Below, in pieces: positions 24,357 through 32,508 of a stretch of DNA of 64,000 bases. Numbering within the stretch: the first letter of the stretch is position 1; each line of letters begins with the position of its first letter. This DNA is from Allomuricauda sp. (GTDB lineage Bacteria; Bacteroidota; Bacteroidia; Flavobacteriales; Flavobacteriaceae). Made by a program: the position numbers and the translations under genes. Where the stretch lies: positions 2,972,533 to 3,036,532 of the forward strand of contig CP051244.1 in the NCBI GenBank assembly GCA_017795045.1. The letters run 5' to 3'. The notes below the pieces were generated by a model. The model was not told where the DNA came from. It did not search any database and saw only the letters and a program-made list of their open reading frames with translations.

Positions 24357-25385
24357 TTGAAAGACCAATTTCGCAATCCTGTTTTTTCCAGCGGCATAAG
24401 CGACCGTATCATTCAAAAAGCGTAAGGTATAAAAAGACTCCTCACTCATGGATTTCCAGCTTTCACCTCCGTTGGCCGAATAGGAAATTCCTGTAAAACC
24501 TACAGCCACCAATCTTTCTCCTTCGGAATTGGGAACAAACTGCACACAACTTTTATAGCCAGGGTCTTGACCATCGGCAATTAAATCCCATGTTTTCCCA
24601 CCATCTTGGGTAACCATTTTGTTGGCGGTATTGGCATCCGGTTGGGTATAATCCCCACCAATGGCAAAACCTATACTTTCATTATAAAAGGCCATGGAAT
24701 AGATGCCTTGTGTAGGTTCTTCGTGAATGATGGGACTCTGCTGTACGCTCCAAGTGGCTCCTTTATCAGAAGAATGATAGATTCTCCCCTCCGTGGTGCC
24801 AATCCACACGTGATTGCCTGCAATGGCAATATTACTGTTGCTTGCCGCAAAAGCTCCTTCGCCCTCAACTCCTTCTGGAAGATTTTCACAAGATATCTTG
24901 GACCAGGTCTGTCCCCCATTCGTGGTAAGGACAATGGACAGACAACCATTCACGGTGTCCCCCACGGCAATACCTTCCTCGCCATTCCAAAAGGCCATGG
25001 CATCATAAAATACGCCTTCGCCCTCTTCTTTGTATACCACTTCCATTTTTCCCCGATCACCCGTTTTGTACAACAAAGCCGGATTCGCCACGGAAAGCAT
25101 GAAAAAATCTGTGGACGTATTTCCAACGGCCCTAAACTCGGGAACAATGGAATCGTACTTCTGGATATTGGTCCGTACTTTTTGGGTCCTCACATCCACC
25201 GTTCCATAGGTACCTCTACTTCCCGCAAAGGCCAAGGTATTGTTGTCTAAAAAAGTAATTGCCCTGATGCTCACCGAATCTTCATAAACCGGGGTCACGG
25301 ATACCGTTTTAAATGGCTGGGATTGTTTTTCATCAACACAAGAAACCAAGATTATGGCCAATAGCATACCAACAGAAAATCGCAT
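24354..25385 (-). CDS. BNR/HCF136-like beta-propeller lipoprotein
   Basis: The 343-residue protein has a lipoprotein signal ending in IILVSC (Cys 16). The rest is a beta-propeller with Asp-box (BNR) motifs: TTNGGQTWSKI, SSDKGATWSV, TQDGGKTWDLI and SANGGESWKSM. Such proteins are often annotated as oxidoreductase or photosystem II assembly factor HCF136-like, but here it is simply an exported propeller with no redox motif. A binding or glycosidase-like role is possible. It shares a promoter region with the divergent rRNA methyltransferase gene. Confidence 0.82.
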   Translation of the reverse strand: MRFSVGMLLAIILVSCVDEKQSQPFKTVSVTPVYEDSVSIRAITFLDNNTLAFAGSRGTYGTVDVRTQKVRTNIQKYDSIVPEFRAVGNTSTDFFMLSVANPALLYKTGDRGKMEVVYKEEGEGVFYDAMAFWNGEEGIAVGDTVNGCLSIVLTTNGGQTWSKISCENLPEGVEGEGAFAASNSNIAIAGNHVWIGTTEGRIYHSSDKGATWSVQQSPIIHEEPTQGIYSMAFYNESIGFAIGGDYTQPDANTANKMVTQDGGKTWDLIADGQDPGYKSCVQFVPNSEGERLVAVGFTGISYSANGGESWKSMSEESFYTLRFLNDTVAYAAGKNRIAKLVFQ

Positions 25386-25420
25386 AGTGGATATTTTGCT
25401 ATAAAAGTAAGTAGAAATGA

Positions 25421-25428
25421 TACCTTTG
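25421..25428 (+). promoter_or_regulatory. -7 box for the RsmB-type gene
   Basis: TACCTTTG followed by CAAC, 17 bases before the ATG at 25445, with TTTTG about 22 bases further upstream. Confidence 0.6.
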
Positions 25429-25444
25429 CAACTTATTTTACAAC

Positions 25445-26659
25445 ATGCGCTTACATCGAAATCTTGTTTTTGCCGTTATAGATGCCCTGAACCTCATTTT
25501 CAATGAGGGGGAATATGCCGATAAGGTCATTGAAAAAGTATTGCGTTACGACAAGCGTTGGGGCGCAAGGGACCGCGGTTTTATTGCAGAAACCACCTAT
25601 GACATTGTTCGATGGAAGCGGTTGTATGCTGAAATTGCCGAAGCCCACGAACCGTTCACCCGTCCCCATTTATTTCGACTATTCGCTGTTTGGTGTGTGT
25701 TGAAAGGGATTCGAATACCGGATTGGAAACAATTGGAAGGCACTCCAGAGCGTCGCATAAAAGGACGGTTTGATGAACTTTCAAAAATCCGAAAGTTCAG
25801 GGAATCTATTCCCGATTGGATGGATGAACTGGGTGAAAAATCCTTGGGCAACAAACTTTGGACCAAGGAAATTGCCGCGCTCAACCAACAGGCAGATGTG
25901 ATTCTCCGTACCAACACTTTAAAGATTCAAAAGAATCAACTCCGGTCGTTTTTGGCCAAGGAAGATATTGAAACTCAAATCTTGGATGGTTATCCAGACG
26001 CTCTGCTGCTCAAGGAACGGAAAAACGTATTTGTCACTTCCGCTTTCAAAGATGGACTTTTTGAAGTGCAGGATGCTTCATCGCAGTTGGTAGCCCCTTT
26101 TTTAGAGGTTGAACCTGGACAACGTGTGGTGGACGCCTGTGCCGGAGCGGGTGGTAAAACCCTCCACTTGGCCTCCCATATGGAAAATAAGGGGCAGCTT
26201 ATTGCGCTGGATATTTATGAGAGTAAACTCAAAAAGTTGAAGGTCAGGGCCCGTCGAAATGGGGTGCACAATATGGAGACCCGGGCCATAGATTCCACCA
26301 AGGTGATCAAAAAACTGTACAACAGCGCCGACCGTTTGTTGTTGGATGCTCCTTGTTCCGGTCTAGGGGTCATCAAAAGAAATCCTGACTCCAAATGGAA
26401 GCTGGAGCCTGAGTTCATTGACCGTATCATTGGGGTTCAACAAGATATCCTACAGAACTACAGCAAGATGCTCAAAAAAGGTGGACAAATGGTCTATGCC
26501 ACTTGTTCCATCCTTCCCCAAGAAAACTCGGAGCAAGTCAAAAAATTCCTCGAATCCGAAAATGGAAAGGATTTTGAATTCATCAGGGAGAAAAACGTGT
26601 ATGCCTCAGAAAGTGGTTTTGACGGATTTTATATGGCCTTACTCAAAAGGAAAGCCTAA
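25445..26659 (+). CDS. RsmB/NOP-family RNA (cytosine-5) methyltransferase
   Basis: The 404-residue enzyme methylates cytosine at C5 in RNA, most likely 16S rRNA, with SAM. Residues 1-135 are an NusB-like helical region (VIEKVLRYDKRWGARDRGFIAETTYDIVRWK). The methyltransferase domain shows motif I VDACAGAGGKTLHLA, motif IV LLDAPCSGLGVIKRNPDSKW with C304, and motif VI YATCSILPQENSEQ with the catalytic C354. All key residues are present. The ATG at 25445 follows the promoter closely. It converges on an M20 amidohydrolase gene with a palindromic repeat between them. Confidence 0.9.
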   Translation: MRLHRNLVFAVIDALNLIFNEGEYADKVIEKVLRYDKRWGARDRGFIAETTYDIVRWKRLYAEIAEAHEPFTRPHLFRLFAVWCVLKGIRIPDWKQLEGTPERRIKGRFDELSKIRKFRESIPDWMDELGEKSLGNKLWTKEIAALNQQADVILRTNTLKIQKNQLRSFLAKEDIETQILDGYPDALLLKERKNVFVTSAFKDGLFEVQDASSQLVAPFLEVEPGQRVVDACAGAGGKTLHLASHMENKGQLIALDIYESKLKKLKVRARRNGVHNMETRAIDSTKVIKKLYNSADRLLLDAPCSGLGVIKRNPDSKWKLEPEFIDRIIGVQQDILQNYSKMLKKGGQMVYATCSILPQENSEQVKKFLESENGKDFEFIREKNVYASESGFDGFYMALLKRKA

Positions 26660-26663
26660 ATAC

Positions 26664-26721
26664 TGTCACATCGAGCGCAGTCGAGATGTGCCTAACGGTT
26701 TTCGGCCACACTCGATATGAC
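26664..26721. repeat. REP/MITE-like palindromic element between convergent genes
   Basis: TGTCACATCGAGCGCAGTCGAGATG at the left and CTCGATATGACA at the right form terminal inverted repeats (GTCACATCGAG against GTCATATCGAG). The core TCGAGCGCAGTCGA also occurs inside purL at 31701-31714. The hairpin may help terminate both converging transcripts. Confidence 0.75.
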
Positions 26722-26734
26722 ATTTCAACAACTT

Positions 26735-28327
26735 TTATTTTTTTACCGTAGGGTATTCCACGCCCAATTGTTCCAAATAGGTATCGTATTTGGTCTCGTC
26801 GAAGTAATACTTCTGTAATTCCGAGCGATAGGTGTCCTGCTTATCCTTGTTCAAATAAGTGGGCGGCATATCATCCGCAGCGATCATGGGTTGGTATTTG
26901 GTCTCTTTGCTCTGTTCATTGTTGAAGTAATCCCATGCTCCTTTGAGCAACTCAGGATTTAAGAAAAAGTCCAATAAGGTCATCGCTTCGGCCTTGGCCC
27001 CGGCCGTAACCCCCTTGTGGGCAATGGGAGTGGCCATGGCTATGGCGTTGCTCCAATGATGGCCCTGCAATCCGGGGATATTGGAAGGAAAACGCATGGT
27101 AACCGTGGGCACCTTCCAAGAGATATCACCAATATCATCCGAACCGCCGCTAACAGGCTCCAATACAGGAAGCCCCAGTTCGGCCAATTCGGTAGGAAGC
27201 CCTTCGGTTTTCTCCGAGCCCACTTCCATCTGGACAGCTTTGGCCAGGGCTTGGTCGGCCGCAGACCAAGTAGGCAACCCTACTTGTTTGATGTTTTCAT
27301 ACATGGTCTCCGCAATCACTTTATTGTAATGTCTGGGCCATGCCGTACCCAAAACCCTGGAGGTCATTTTGGTTCCTGTCATCAATGCAGCACCTTTGGC
27401 AATATCGTTGGCTTCGGCATACATCTCCATGATACCTTCATACTTGATATCCCTGAAATAAAACCAAATGGCCGCCTTGGAGGGTACCACATTGGGCTGA
27501 TCTCCTGCATCGGTAAAGATGGAATGGGACCGTTTCAACGGGTGTAGATGCTCCCGTTTGTAGTTCCAGCCTATATTCATGAGCTCCGCGGCATCCAAGG
27601 CACTTTTGCCCCGCCATGGAGCTCCGGCCGAATGGGCCGCCTCTCCCTCAAACAGATATTCCACCGAAATCAGGCCCGTTCCGCGGGTTGAGCCCCATGA
27701 GACCCCAAAATTGTTGCCCACATGGGTAAAGATGCACATATCGATATCATCAAAAAGACCATCCCGAACATACCATGCCTTGGCGGCCACCAATTCTTCG
27801 GCAATACCAGGCCATAGAATCAAGGTGCCCCCAATATTTTCGCGTTCCATGATCTGTTTTACCGCCAAAGCGGAGGTGATATTCAACGGAATACCGGAAT
27901 TATGCCCCTCTCCATGACCGGGAGCCCCTTCTACAATAGGCTTGTGATAGGCCACCCCAGGATATTGGGAGGCTTTGGGAATGCAATCCACATCACTCCC
28001 CAAGGCAATTACGGGACCATCCCCGTTGCTCCAAGTGGCAAACCAAGCTGTGGGAATCCCAGAAATGGAATGTTCAATGGTAAATCCATTGTTCTCAAGA
28101 ATCCCGGTCAGATATTTGGAGCTTTCCTCTTCCTGAAAACCCAGCTCGGCAAAACTGAAGATTTTGTCCACCATCACTTGGGACTGTTTGGCATGGTCTT
28201 CCACGATTTGGGCAGCTTCGGACTTTAATTTTTCAATGTGTCGTTTGGAATATTTTTTTTGCGCAGTTGCCGTAGCAATACAGCAAAGAAGAAGGAACCC
28301 GGACAATAGGGTCTTGAACATTTTCAT
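26735..28327 (-). CDS. Exported M20-family amidohydrolase (AbgB-like)
   Basis: The 530-residue protein starts MKMFKTLLSGFLLLCCIATATAQ, a signal peptide; the open frame extends further to 28420 but the ATG at 28327 is chosen because it gives this signal directly. The catalytic domain has the M20 zinc site, including ALGSDVDCIPKAS, GHGEGHNSG, and GIAEELVAAKAW, where the E-E pair holds the catalytic glutamate. A dimerisation insert follows (FEGEAAHSAGAPWRGKSALDAAELM). The closest named family is the p-aminobenzoyl-glutamate hydrolase subunit B / aminoacylase type, which cleaves N-acyl or aryl amides of amino acids. The substrate is unknown; the exported location suggests nutrient scavenging. Confidence 0.87.
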   Translation of the reverse strand: MKMFKTLLSGFLLLCCIATATAQKKYSKRHIEKLKSEAAQIVEDHAKQSQVMVDKIFSFAELGFQEEESSKYLTGILENNGFTIEHSISGIPTAWFATWSNGDGPVIALGSDVDCIPKASQYPGVAYHKPIVEGAPGHGEGHNSGIPLNITSALAVKQIMERENIGGTLILWPGIAEELVAAKAWYVRDGLFDDIDMCIFTHVGNNFGVSWGSTRGTGLISVEYLFEGEAAHSAGAPWRGKSALDAAELMNIGWNYKREHLHPLKRSHSIFTDAGDQPNVVPSKAAIWFYFRDIKYEGIMEMYAEANDIAKGAALMTGTKMTSRVLGTAWPRHYNKVIAETMYENIKQVGLPTWSAADQALAKAVQMEVGSEKTEGLPTELAELGLPVLEPVSGGSDDIGDISWKVPTVTMRFPSNIPGLQGHHWSNAIAMATPIAHKGVTAGAKAEAMTLLDFFLNPELLKGAWDYFNNEQSKETKYQPMIAADDMPPTYLNKDKQDTYRSELQKYYFDETKYDTYLEQLGVEYPTVKK

Positions 28328-28424
28328 ACGGTTGGATTTTGAATTAGCAAGTATCTTCCTAAAATACAAATAAATCGGTTTGTATTTTAACACTTCCGAG
28401 GCGATACTGTTTTTTGTCAATGCC

Positions 28425-28598
28425 CTATCGAATCCTTGCTATACTCCTAATGAAATTTTTCAGAACATGTTTAATAAAATTAAGCTGTTCCCTTTCCTCC
28501 AATTCAATGATCAAAAAAACAAAGACTACAATCATTAATCCAACAACCAAGTATTTTACATTCTTTTTTGCCCAATACTTATTTTGTTCGATTTCCAT
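28425..28598 (-). CDS. Small single-pass membrane protein (57 residues)
   Basis: Reading the minus strand from the ATG at 28598 gives MEIEQNKYWAKKNVKYLVVG, then LMIVVFVFLIIELEEREQ, then NFIKHVLKNFIRSIARIR and a TAG stop. It has a charged N-terminus, one transmembrane helix and a basic amphipathic tail, a layout typical of real small membrane proteins. Support comes from a direct-repeat element 45 bases upstream in the same orientation, with a TATTTTGG box between them. An opposing 72-codon frame on the plus strand has poorer composition. Function is unknown; it could be co-transcribed with the M20 gene about 100 bases downstream. No homologue is recognised. Confidence 0.55.
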   Translation of the reverse strand: MEIEQNKYWAKKNVKYLVVGLMIVVFVFLIIELEEREQLNFIKHVLKNFIRSIARIR

Positions 28599-28643
28599 AA
28601 CACATGAAATCTATCCAAAATATCCATCATAAGGGGAACCCAA

Positions 28644-28673
28644 TTCACCAATACCCCTTTTGAATTGATGGTT
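28644..28673 (-). promoter_or_regulatory. 9-12-9 direct repeat, LytTR-like candidate operator (copy G)
   Basis: On the minus strand AACCATCAA and ATTGGTGAA are separated by 12 bases; the spacer TTCAAAAGGGGT is nearly identical to copy A. It lies 45 bases before the ATG of the 57-residue membrane protein. Confidence 0.4.
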
Positions 28674-28764
28674 GGGCATTTTTTCCTTTAAAACACCATG
28701 AATTAATTAACATCCTTGGTTTAAAACTCGAAACGAAGAGGTTTAAAAATAAAACTGAAAACCG

Positions 28765-28772
28765 TAAATTTG
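28765..28772 (+). promoter_or_regulatory. -7 box for purL
   Basis: TAAATTTG followed by CAC, 32 bases before the ATG at 28805. Confidence 0.6.
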
Positions 28773-28804
28773 CACTTTCTCAAACCGTTCAATCCATACA
28801 TTGT

Positions 28805-31800
28805 ATGATTCATTTTTTTGGGGACAAGGCTAACAAGGTTTTTGCCGTCCAGACCACTCAAGAAATTACTCAGGAAGACAACAGTAAACTAACTTGGTTG
28901 TTTGGCAACCAACCCAAGATTGAAGCGGCGTCACTGGACGCCTTTTTTGTTGGGCCTCGTGCCGCCATGGTGACCCCTTGGAGTACCAATGCCACGGAAA
29001 TCACCCAGAATATGGGCATTGATGGCATCCTGCGGATTGAAGAGTTCCACGCCGTTGCGGAAGACCATACCTATTACGACCCCATGCTGTTTCAAAAATA
29101 CAAAGGGTTGGACCAAGATATTTACACCATTGCCGTTGTTCCGGAACCCATTTTGGAAATTGACGACATCGCGGCTTACAACCAAAAAGAAGGACTTGCC
29201 TTGAGTGATGAGGAAGTGACCTACTTGGAAGACCTTTCCAAAAAATTAGGTCGAAAATTGACCGACTCCGAGGTTTTTGGTTTCAGTCAGGTGAATTCGG
29301 AACACTGTAGACATAAAATATTCAACGGTACTTTTGTCATTGATGGCAAGGAAATGCCTTCCTCGTTGTTCAAGCTCATTAAAAAAACCTCAGAAGCCAA
29401 TCCGAATGATATTGTTTCGGCCTATAAGGATAATGTAGCGTTCATTGAGGGGCCAAAAGCCATTCAATTTGCGCCAAAAAGTGCGGACAAGCCCGATTAC
29501 TACGAAGAAAAAGAATTTGATTCCGTCCTATCCCTAAAAGCAGAAACCCACAACTTCCCGACCACCGTTGAACCTTTCAATGGTGCTGCAACAGGTTCAG
29601 GAGGGGAAATCCGGGACCGCTTGGCTGGAGGAAAAGGATCTTTGCCTTTGGCAGGAACCGCGGTATATATGACCTCCTACTCCCGTTTGGAAGAAAATCG
29701 TCCTTGGGAAAAGGGTATGGCTGAGCGCGATTGGCTATATCAGACCCCCATGGATATTCTGATCAAGGCATCCAACGGCGCATCAGATTTTGGCAACAAA
29801 TTTGGTCAACCCCTCATTGCTGGCTCCGTACTCACCTTTGAGCATCAGGAAGAAGCCCGTAAGCTTGGGTTTGACAAGGTAATCATGATGGCCGGCGGTA
29901 TTGGCTATGGAAAAAAGGACCAAGCCTTGAAGGATACCCCCAAGAAAGGAGACAGAATAGTCGTTCTAGGTGGTGACAATTATCGTATTGGAATGGGCGG
30001 TGCAGCAGTTTCAAGCGCCGATACAGGGGAATTCAGTTCTGCCATTGAGTTGAATGCCGTGCAGCGTTCCAACCCAGAAATGCAAAAAAGAGCTTCCAAT
30101 GCGGTTCGCGGACTTTTGGAAAGCCATGATAACCCCATTGTCTCCATCCATGACCACGGAGCCGGTGGACACCTCAACTGTTTGTCGGAACTTGTGGAAG
30201 ATACGGGTGGTACCATCAACACGGACAAACTCCCTGTTGGAGACCCTACCCTATCCAAAAAAGAACTTATCGGCAACGAATCCCAAGAACGCATGGGACT
30301 CGTCATCGGAGAAAAGGATTTAGACTTATTGGACCGCGTAGCCGCCCGTGAACGTGCCCCTATGTACAATGTGGGCGAGGTCACTGGCAACCACCGGTTT
30401 ACTTTTGAATCAGAAAAAACAGGTGAAAAACCAATGGATTTGGAACTTTCGGATATGTTCGGAAGCTCTCCCAAGACCATTATGGAGGACACCACCTCTC
30501 AACAAATCTACCCTGCCCTATCCTATTCCTTGGAGCATTTCCACGACTATTTGGACCAGGTACTGCAACTGGAAGCCGTGGCCTGCAAGGATTGGCTCAC
30601 CAATAAGGTGGATCGTTGTGTGGGTGGCCATGTGGCCAAACAACAATGTGCCGGCCCCCTTCAACTTCCACTGAACAACTGCGGCGTAATGTCGCTCGAT
30701 TTTAAGACCAAGGAGGGTATTGCCACCAGTATTGGGCACTCCCCCATTTCTGCCTTGATCGATGCCAAGGCCGGTAGCAGAAACAGTGTGATCGAGGCCC
30801 TGACCAATATTGTTTGGGCGCCTTTGAAAGATGGCTTGAAATCAGTATCACTCTCCGCCAACTGGATGTGGCCTTGCCGAAATGAAGGTGAAGATACCCG
30901 TTTGTACGAGGCCGTTGAGTCCCTCTCCGATTTCAGTATTGCATTGGGCATCAACGTTCCTACAGGAAAAGATTCCCTCTCCATGAAGCAAAAATATAAG
31001 GATAGTGAGGTTTTGTCCCCCGGAACCGTGATTGTTTCCGCAGCGGCCAATTGTAACGACATTACCAAAGTAGTGGAGCCTGTCCTACAAAAAGATGGTG
31101 GGGATCTCTATTACATCAATATTTCCAAGGATGGGCATAAACTGGGAGGTTCTTCCTTTGCCCAAATCTTGAATGGCATTGGTGATGAAACCCCATCGGT
31201 TTTGGATGCTGACTATGTAAAGACTGTTTTCAATACTTTACAGGAACTCATCAAAAAAGATCAGATTTTGGCCGGGCATGATGTGGCTTCAGGTGGTTTG
31301 ATCACCACCCTTTTGGAGCTCTGCTTTGCCGATAATGACCTTGGGGCCAACTTGGACCTGTCCGGTCTTGGGGAAACGGATATCATCAAGCTTTTGTTCA
31401 GTGAAAATGCTGGCGTAGTGTTCCAAGCCAAGGACAACTCTGTGGAACGTACACTCCAAGAAGCAGGCATCGATTTTGCAAAAATTGGAATCCCCACTTC
31501 AGAAAGCACCCTGAAAATCAAAAACAATGGGGTGGAAATTGGATTGAACATTGCTTCGCTTCGCGATACCTGGTTCAAGACTTCCTATTTATTGGACAAC
31601 AGGCAAACGGCCAAAGGCTTGGCCAAAAATCGATACGAGAATTACAAAAACCAGCCTTTACAATACATTTTTCCTGAAAGTTTTGATGGGAAACTGTCAT
31701 CTCGAGCGCAGTCGAAAGATAATAGCCGACCCAAAGCAGCCATTCTGCGCGAAAAGGGAAGCAACTCCGAACGCGAAATGGCCAATGCCATGTACTTGGC

Positions 31801-32476
31801 TGGGTTTGATGTAAAGGATGTGCATATGACCGACCTCATCTCGGGCAGGGAGACCTTGGAGGACATTCAATTTTTGGGTGCCGTGGGCGGTTTTTCCAAC
31901 TCCGATGTTCTGGGTAGTGCCAAAGGATGGGCCGGCGCCATCAAATACAACGAAAAGGCCAACAAAGTGATCAATGACTTCTTTGCCCGCCCCGATACGC
32001 TTTCGGTTGGTATCTGCAACGGTTGCCAGTTGTTCATGGAATTGGACCTCATCAATCCCGAACACGAAACCCATGGCAAAATGACCTATAATGAGTCCGG
32101 GAAACACGAGAGCAATTTCACATCGGTAAAAATCCAAGAGAACAACTCGGTAATGCTGTCCAACTTGGCCGGAACCACATTGGGGGTATGGATTTCACAT
32201 GGCGAGGGGAAATTCAGTCTTCCCCATGATGAAAACGACTATGGTATCGTGGCCAAATATGGCTACGAAGGTTATCCCGCCAATCCCAACGGAAGCGATT
32301 ACAACACCGCGATGCTCTGTGACAAAACCGGAAGGCATTTGGTGACCATGCCGCATATTGAACGCTCTACCTTTCCATGGAACTGGGCCCACTATCCAAA
32401 GGATAGGAATGATGTGGTATCGCCCTGGCTCCAAGCTTTTGTAAATGCAAGGGAATGGATAATGAATGTAAAATAG
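28805..32476 (+). CDS. purL: Phosphoribosylformylglycinamidine synthase (PurL, large single-chain form)
   Basis: The 1223-residue enzyme makes FGAM from FGAR, glutamine and ATP in purine synthesis. It has the N-terminal PurS-like domain, the linker with SQVNSEHCRHKIFNG, the ATP site KAETHNFPTTVEPFNGAATGSGGEIRD, a second synthase half, and a C-terminal class I glutaminase with GVCNGCQ-like motif VGICNGCQLFMEL and the His-Glu ending. It is complete. At residues 964-975 the linker before the glutaminase (LSSRAQSKDNSR) is encoded by a REP-type palindrome half (31695-31720) read in frame. No frameshift results, so the enzyme should be active. It has its own promoter; no other pur genes are adjacent. 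Confidence 0.95.
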   Translation: MIHFFGDKANKVFAVQTTQEITQEDNSKLTWLFGNQPKIEAASLDAFFVGPRAAMVTPWSTNATEITQNMGIDGILRIEEFHAVAEDHTYYDPMLFQKYKGLDQDIYTIAVVPEPILEIDDIAAYNQKEGLALSDEEVTYLEDLSKKLGRKLTDSEVFGFSQVNSEHCRHKIFNGTFVIDGKEMPSSLFKLIKKTSEANPNDIVSAYKDNVAFIEGPKAIQFAPKSADKPDYYEEKEFDSVLSLKAETHNFPTTVEPFNGAATGSGGEIRDRLAGGKGSLPLAGTAVYMTSYSRLEENRPWEKGMAERDWLYQTPMDILIKASNGASDFGNKFGQPLIAGSVLTFEHQEEARKLGFDKVIMMAGGIGYGKKDQALKDTPKKGDRIVVLGGDNYRIGMGGAAVSSADTGEFSSAIELNAVQRSNPEMQKRASNAVRGLLESHDNPIVSIHDHGAGGHLNCLSELVEDTGGTINTDKLPVGDPTLSKKELIGNESQERMGLVIGEKDLDLLDRVAARERAPMYNVGEVTGNHRFTFESEKTGEKPMDLELSDMFGSSPKTIMEDTTSQQIYPALSYSLEHFHDYLDQVLQLEAVACKDWLTNKVDRCVGGHVAKQQCAGPLQLPLNNCGVMSLDFKTKEGIATSIGHSPISALIDAKAGSRNSVIEALTNIVWAPLKDGLKSVSLSANWMWPCRNEGEDTRLYEAVESLSDFSIALGINVPTGKDSLSMKQKYKDSEVLSPGTVIVSAAANCNDITKVVEPVLQKDGGDLYYINISKDGHKLGGSSFAQILNGIGDETPSVLDADYVKTVFNTLQELIKKDQILAGHDVASGGLITTLLELCFADNDLGANLDLSGLGETDIIKLLFSENAGVVFQAKDNSVERTLQEAGIDFAKIGIPTSESTLKIKNNGVEIGLNIASLRDTWFKTSYLLDNRQTAKGLAKNRYENYKNQPLQYIFPESFDGKLSSRAQSKDNSRPKAAILREKGSNSEREMANAMYLAGFDVKDVHMTDLISGRETLEDIQFLGAVGGFSNSDVLGSAKGWAGAIKYNEKANKVINDFFARPDTLSVGICNGCQLFMELDLINPEHETHGKMTYNESGKHESNFTSVKIQENNSVMLSNLAGTTLGVWISHGEGKFSLPHDENDYGIVAKYGYEGYPANPNGSDYNTAMLCDKTGRHLVTMPHIERSTFPWNWAHYPKDRNDVVSPWLQAFVNAREWIMNVK
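31695..31720 (+). repeat. REP-derived segment inside purL
   Basis: TGTCATCTCGAGCGCAGTCGAAAGAT shares the 14-base core TCGAGCGCAGTCGA with the intergenic element at 26664-26688. It is translated in frame as LSSRAQSKD in the interdomain linker of PurL. Confidence 0.7.
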
Positions 32477-32508
32477 CCCCCTTAGACCATAACTTTTAAA
32501 ACCAAATT

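Noticed and set aside
24354..25385. Naming the BNR lipoprotein an oxidoreductase or photosystem assembly factor
   Set aside because: Only Asp-box propeller repeats are visible and no redox or cofactor motif, so the common automatic name is not supported.
28414..28632. 72-codon plus-strand frame upstream of purL
   Set aside because: It opposes the more plausible 57-residue membrane protein on the minus strand and has no promoter or start context of its own.
31690..31740. Possible frameshift or assembly error in purL at the REP-like segment
   Set aside because: The reading frame stays open on both sides and the flanking PurL sequence is normal, so an in-frame insertion is the simpler reading.
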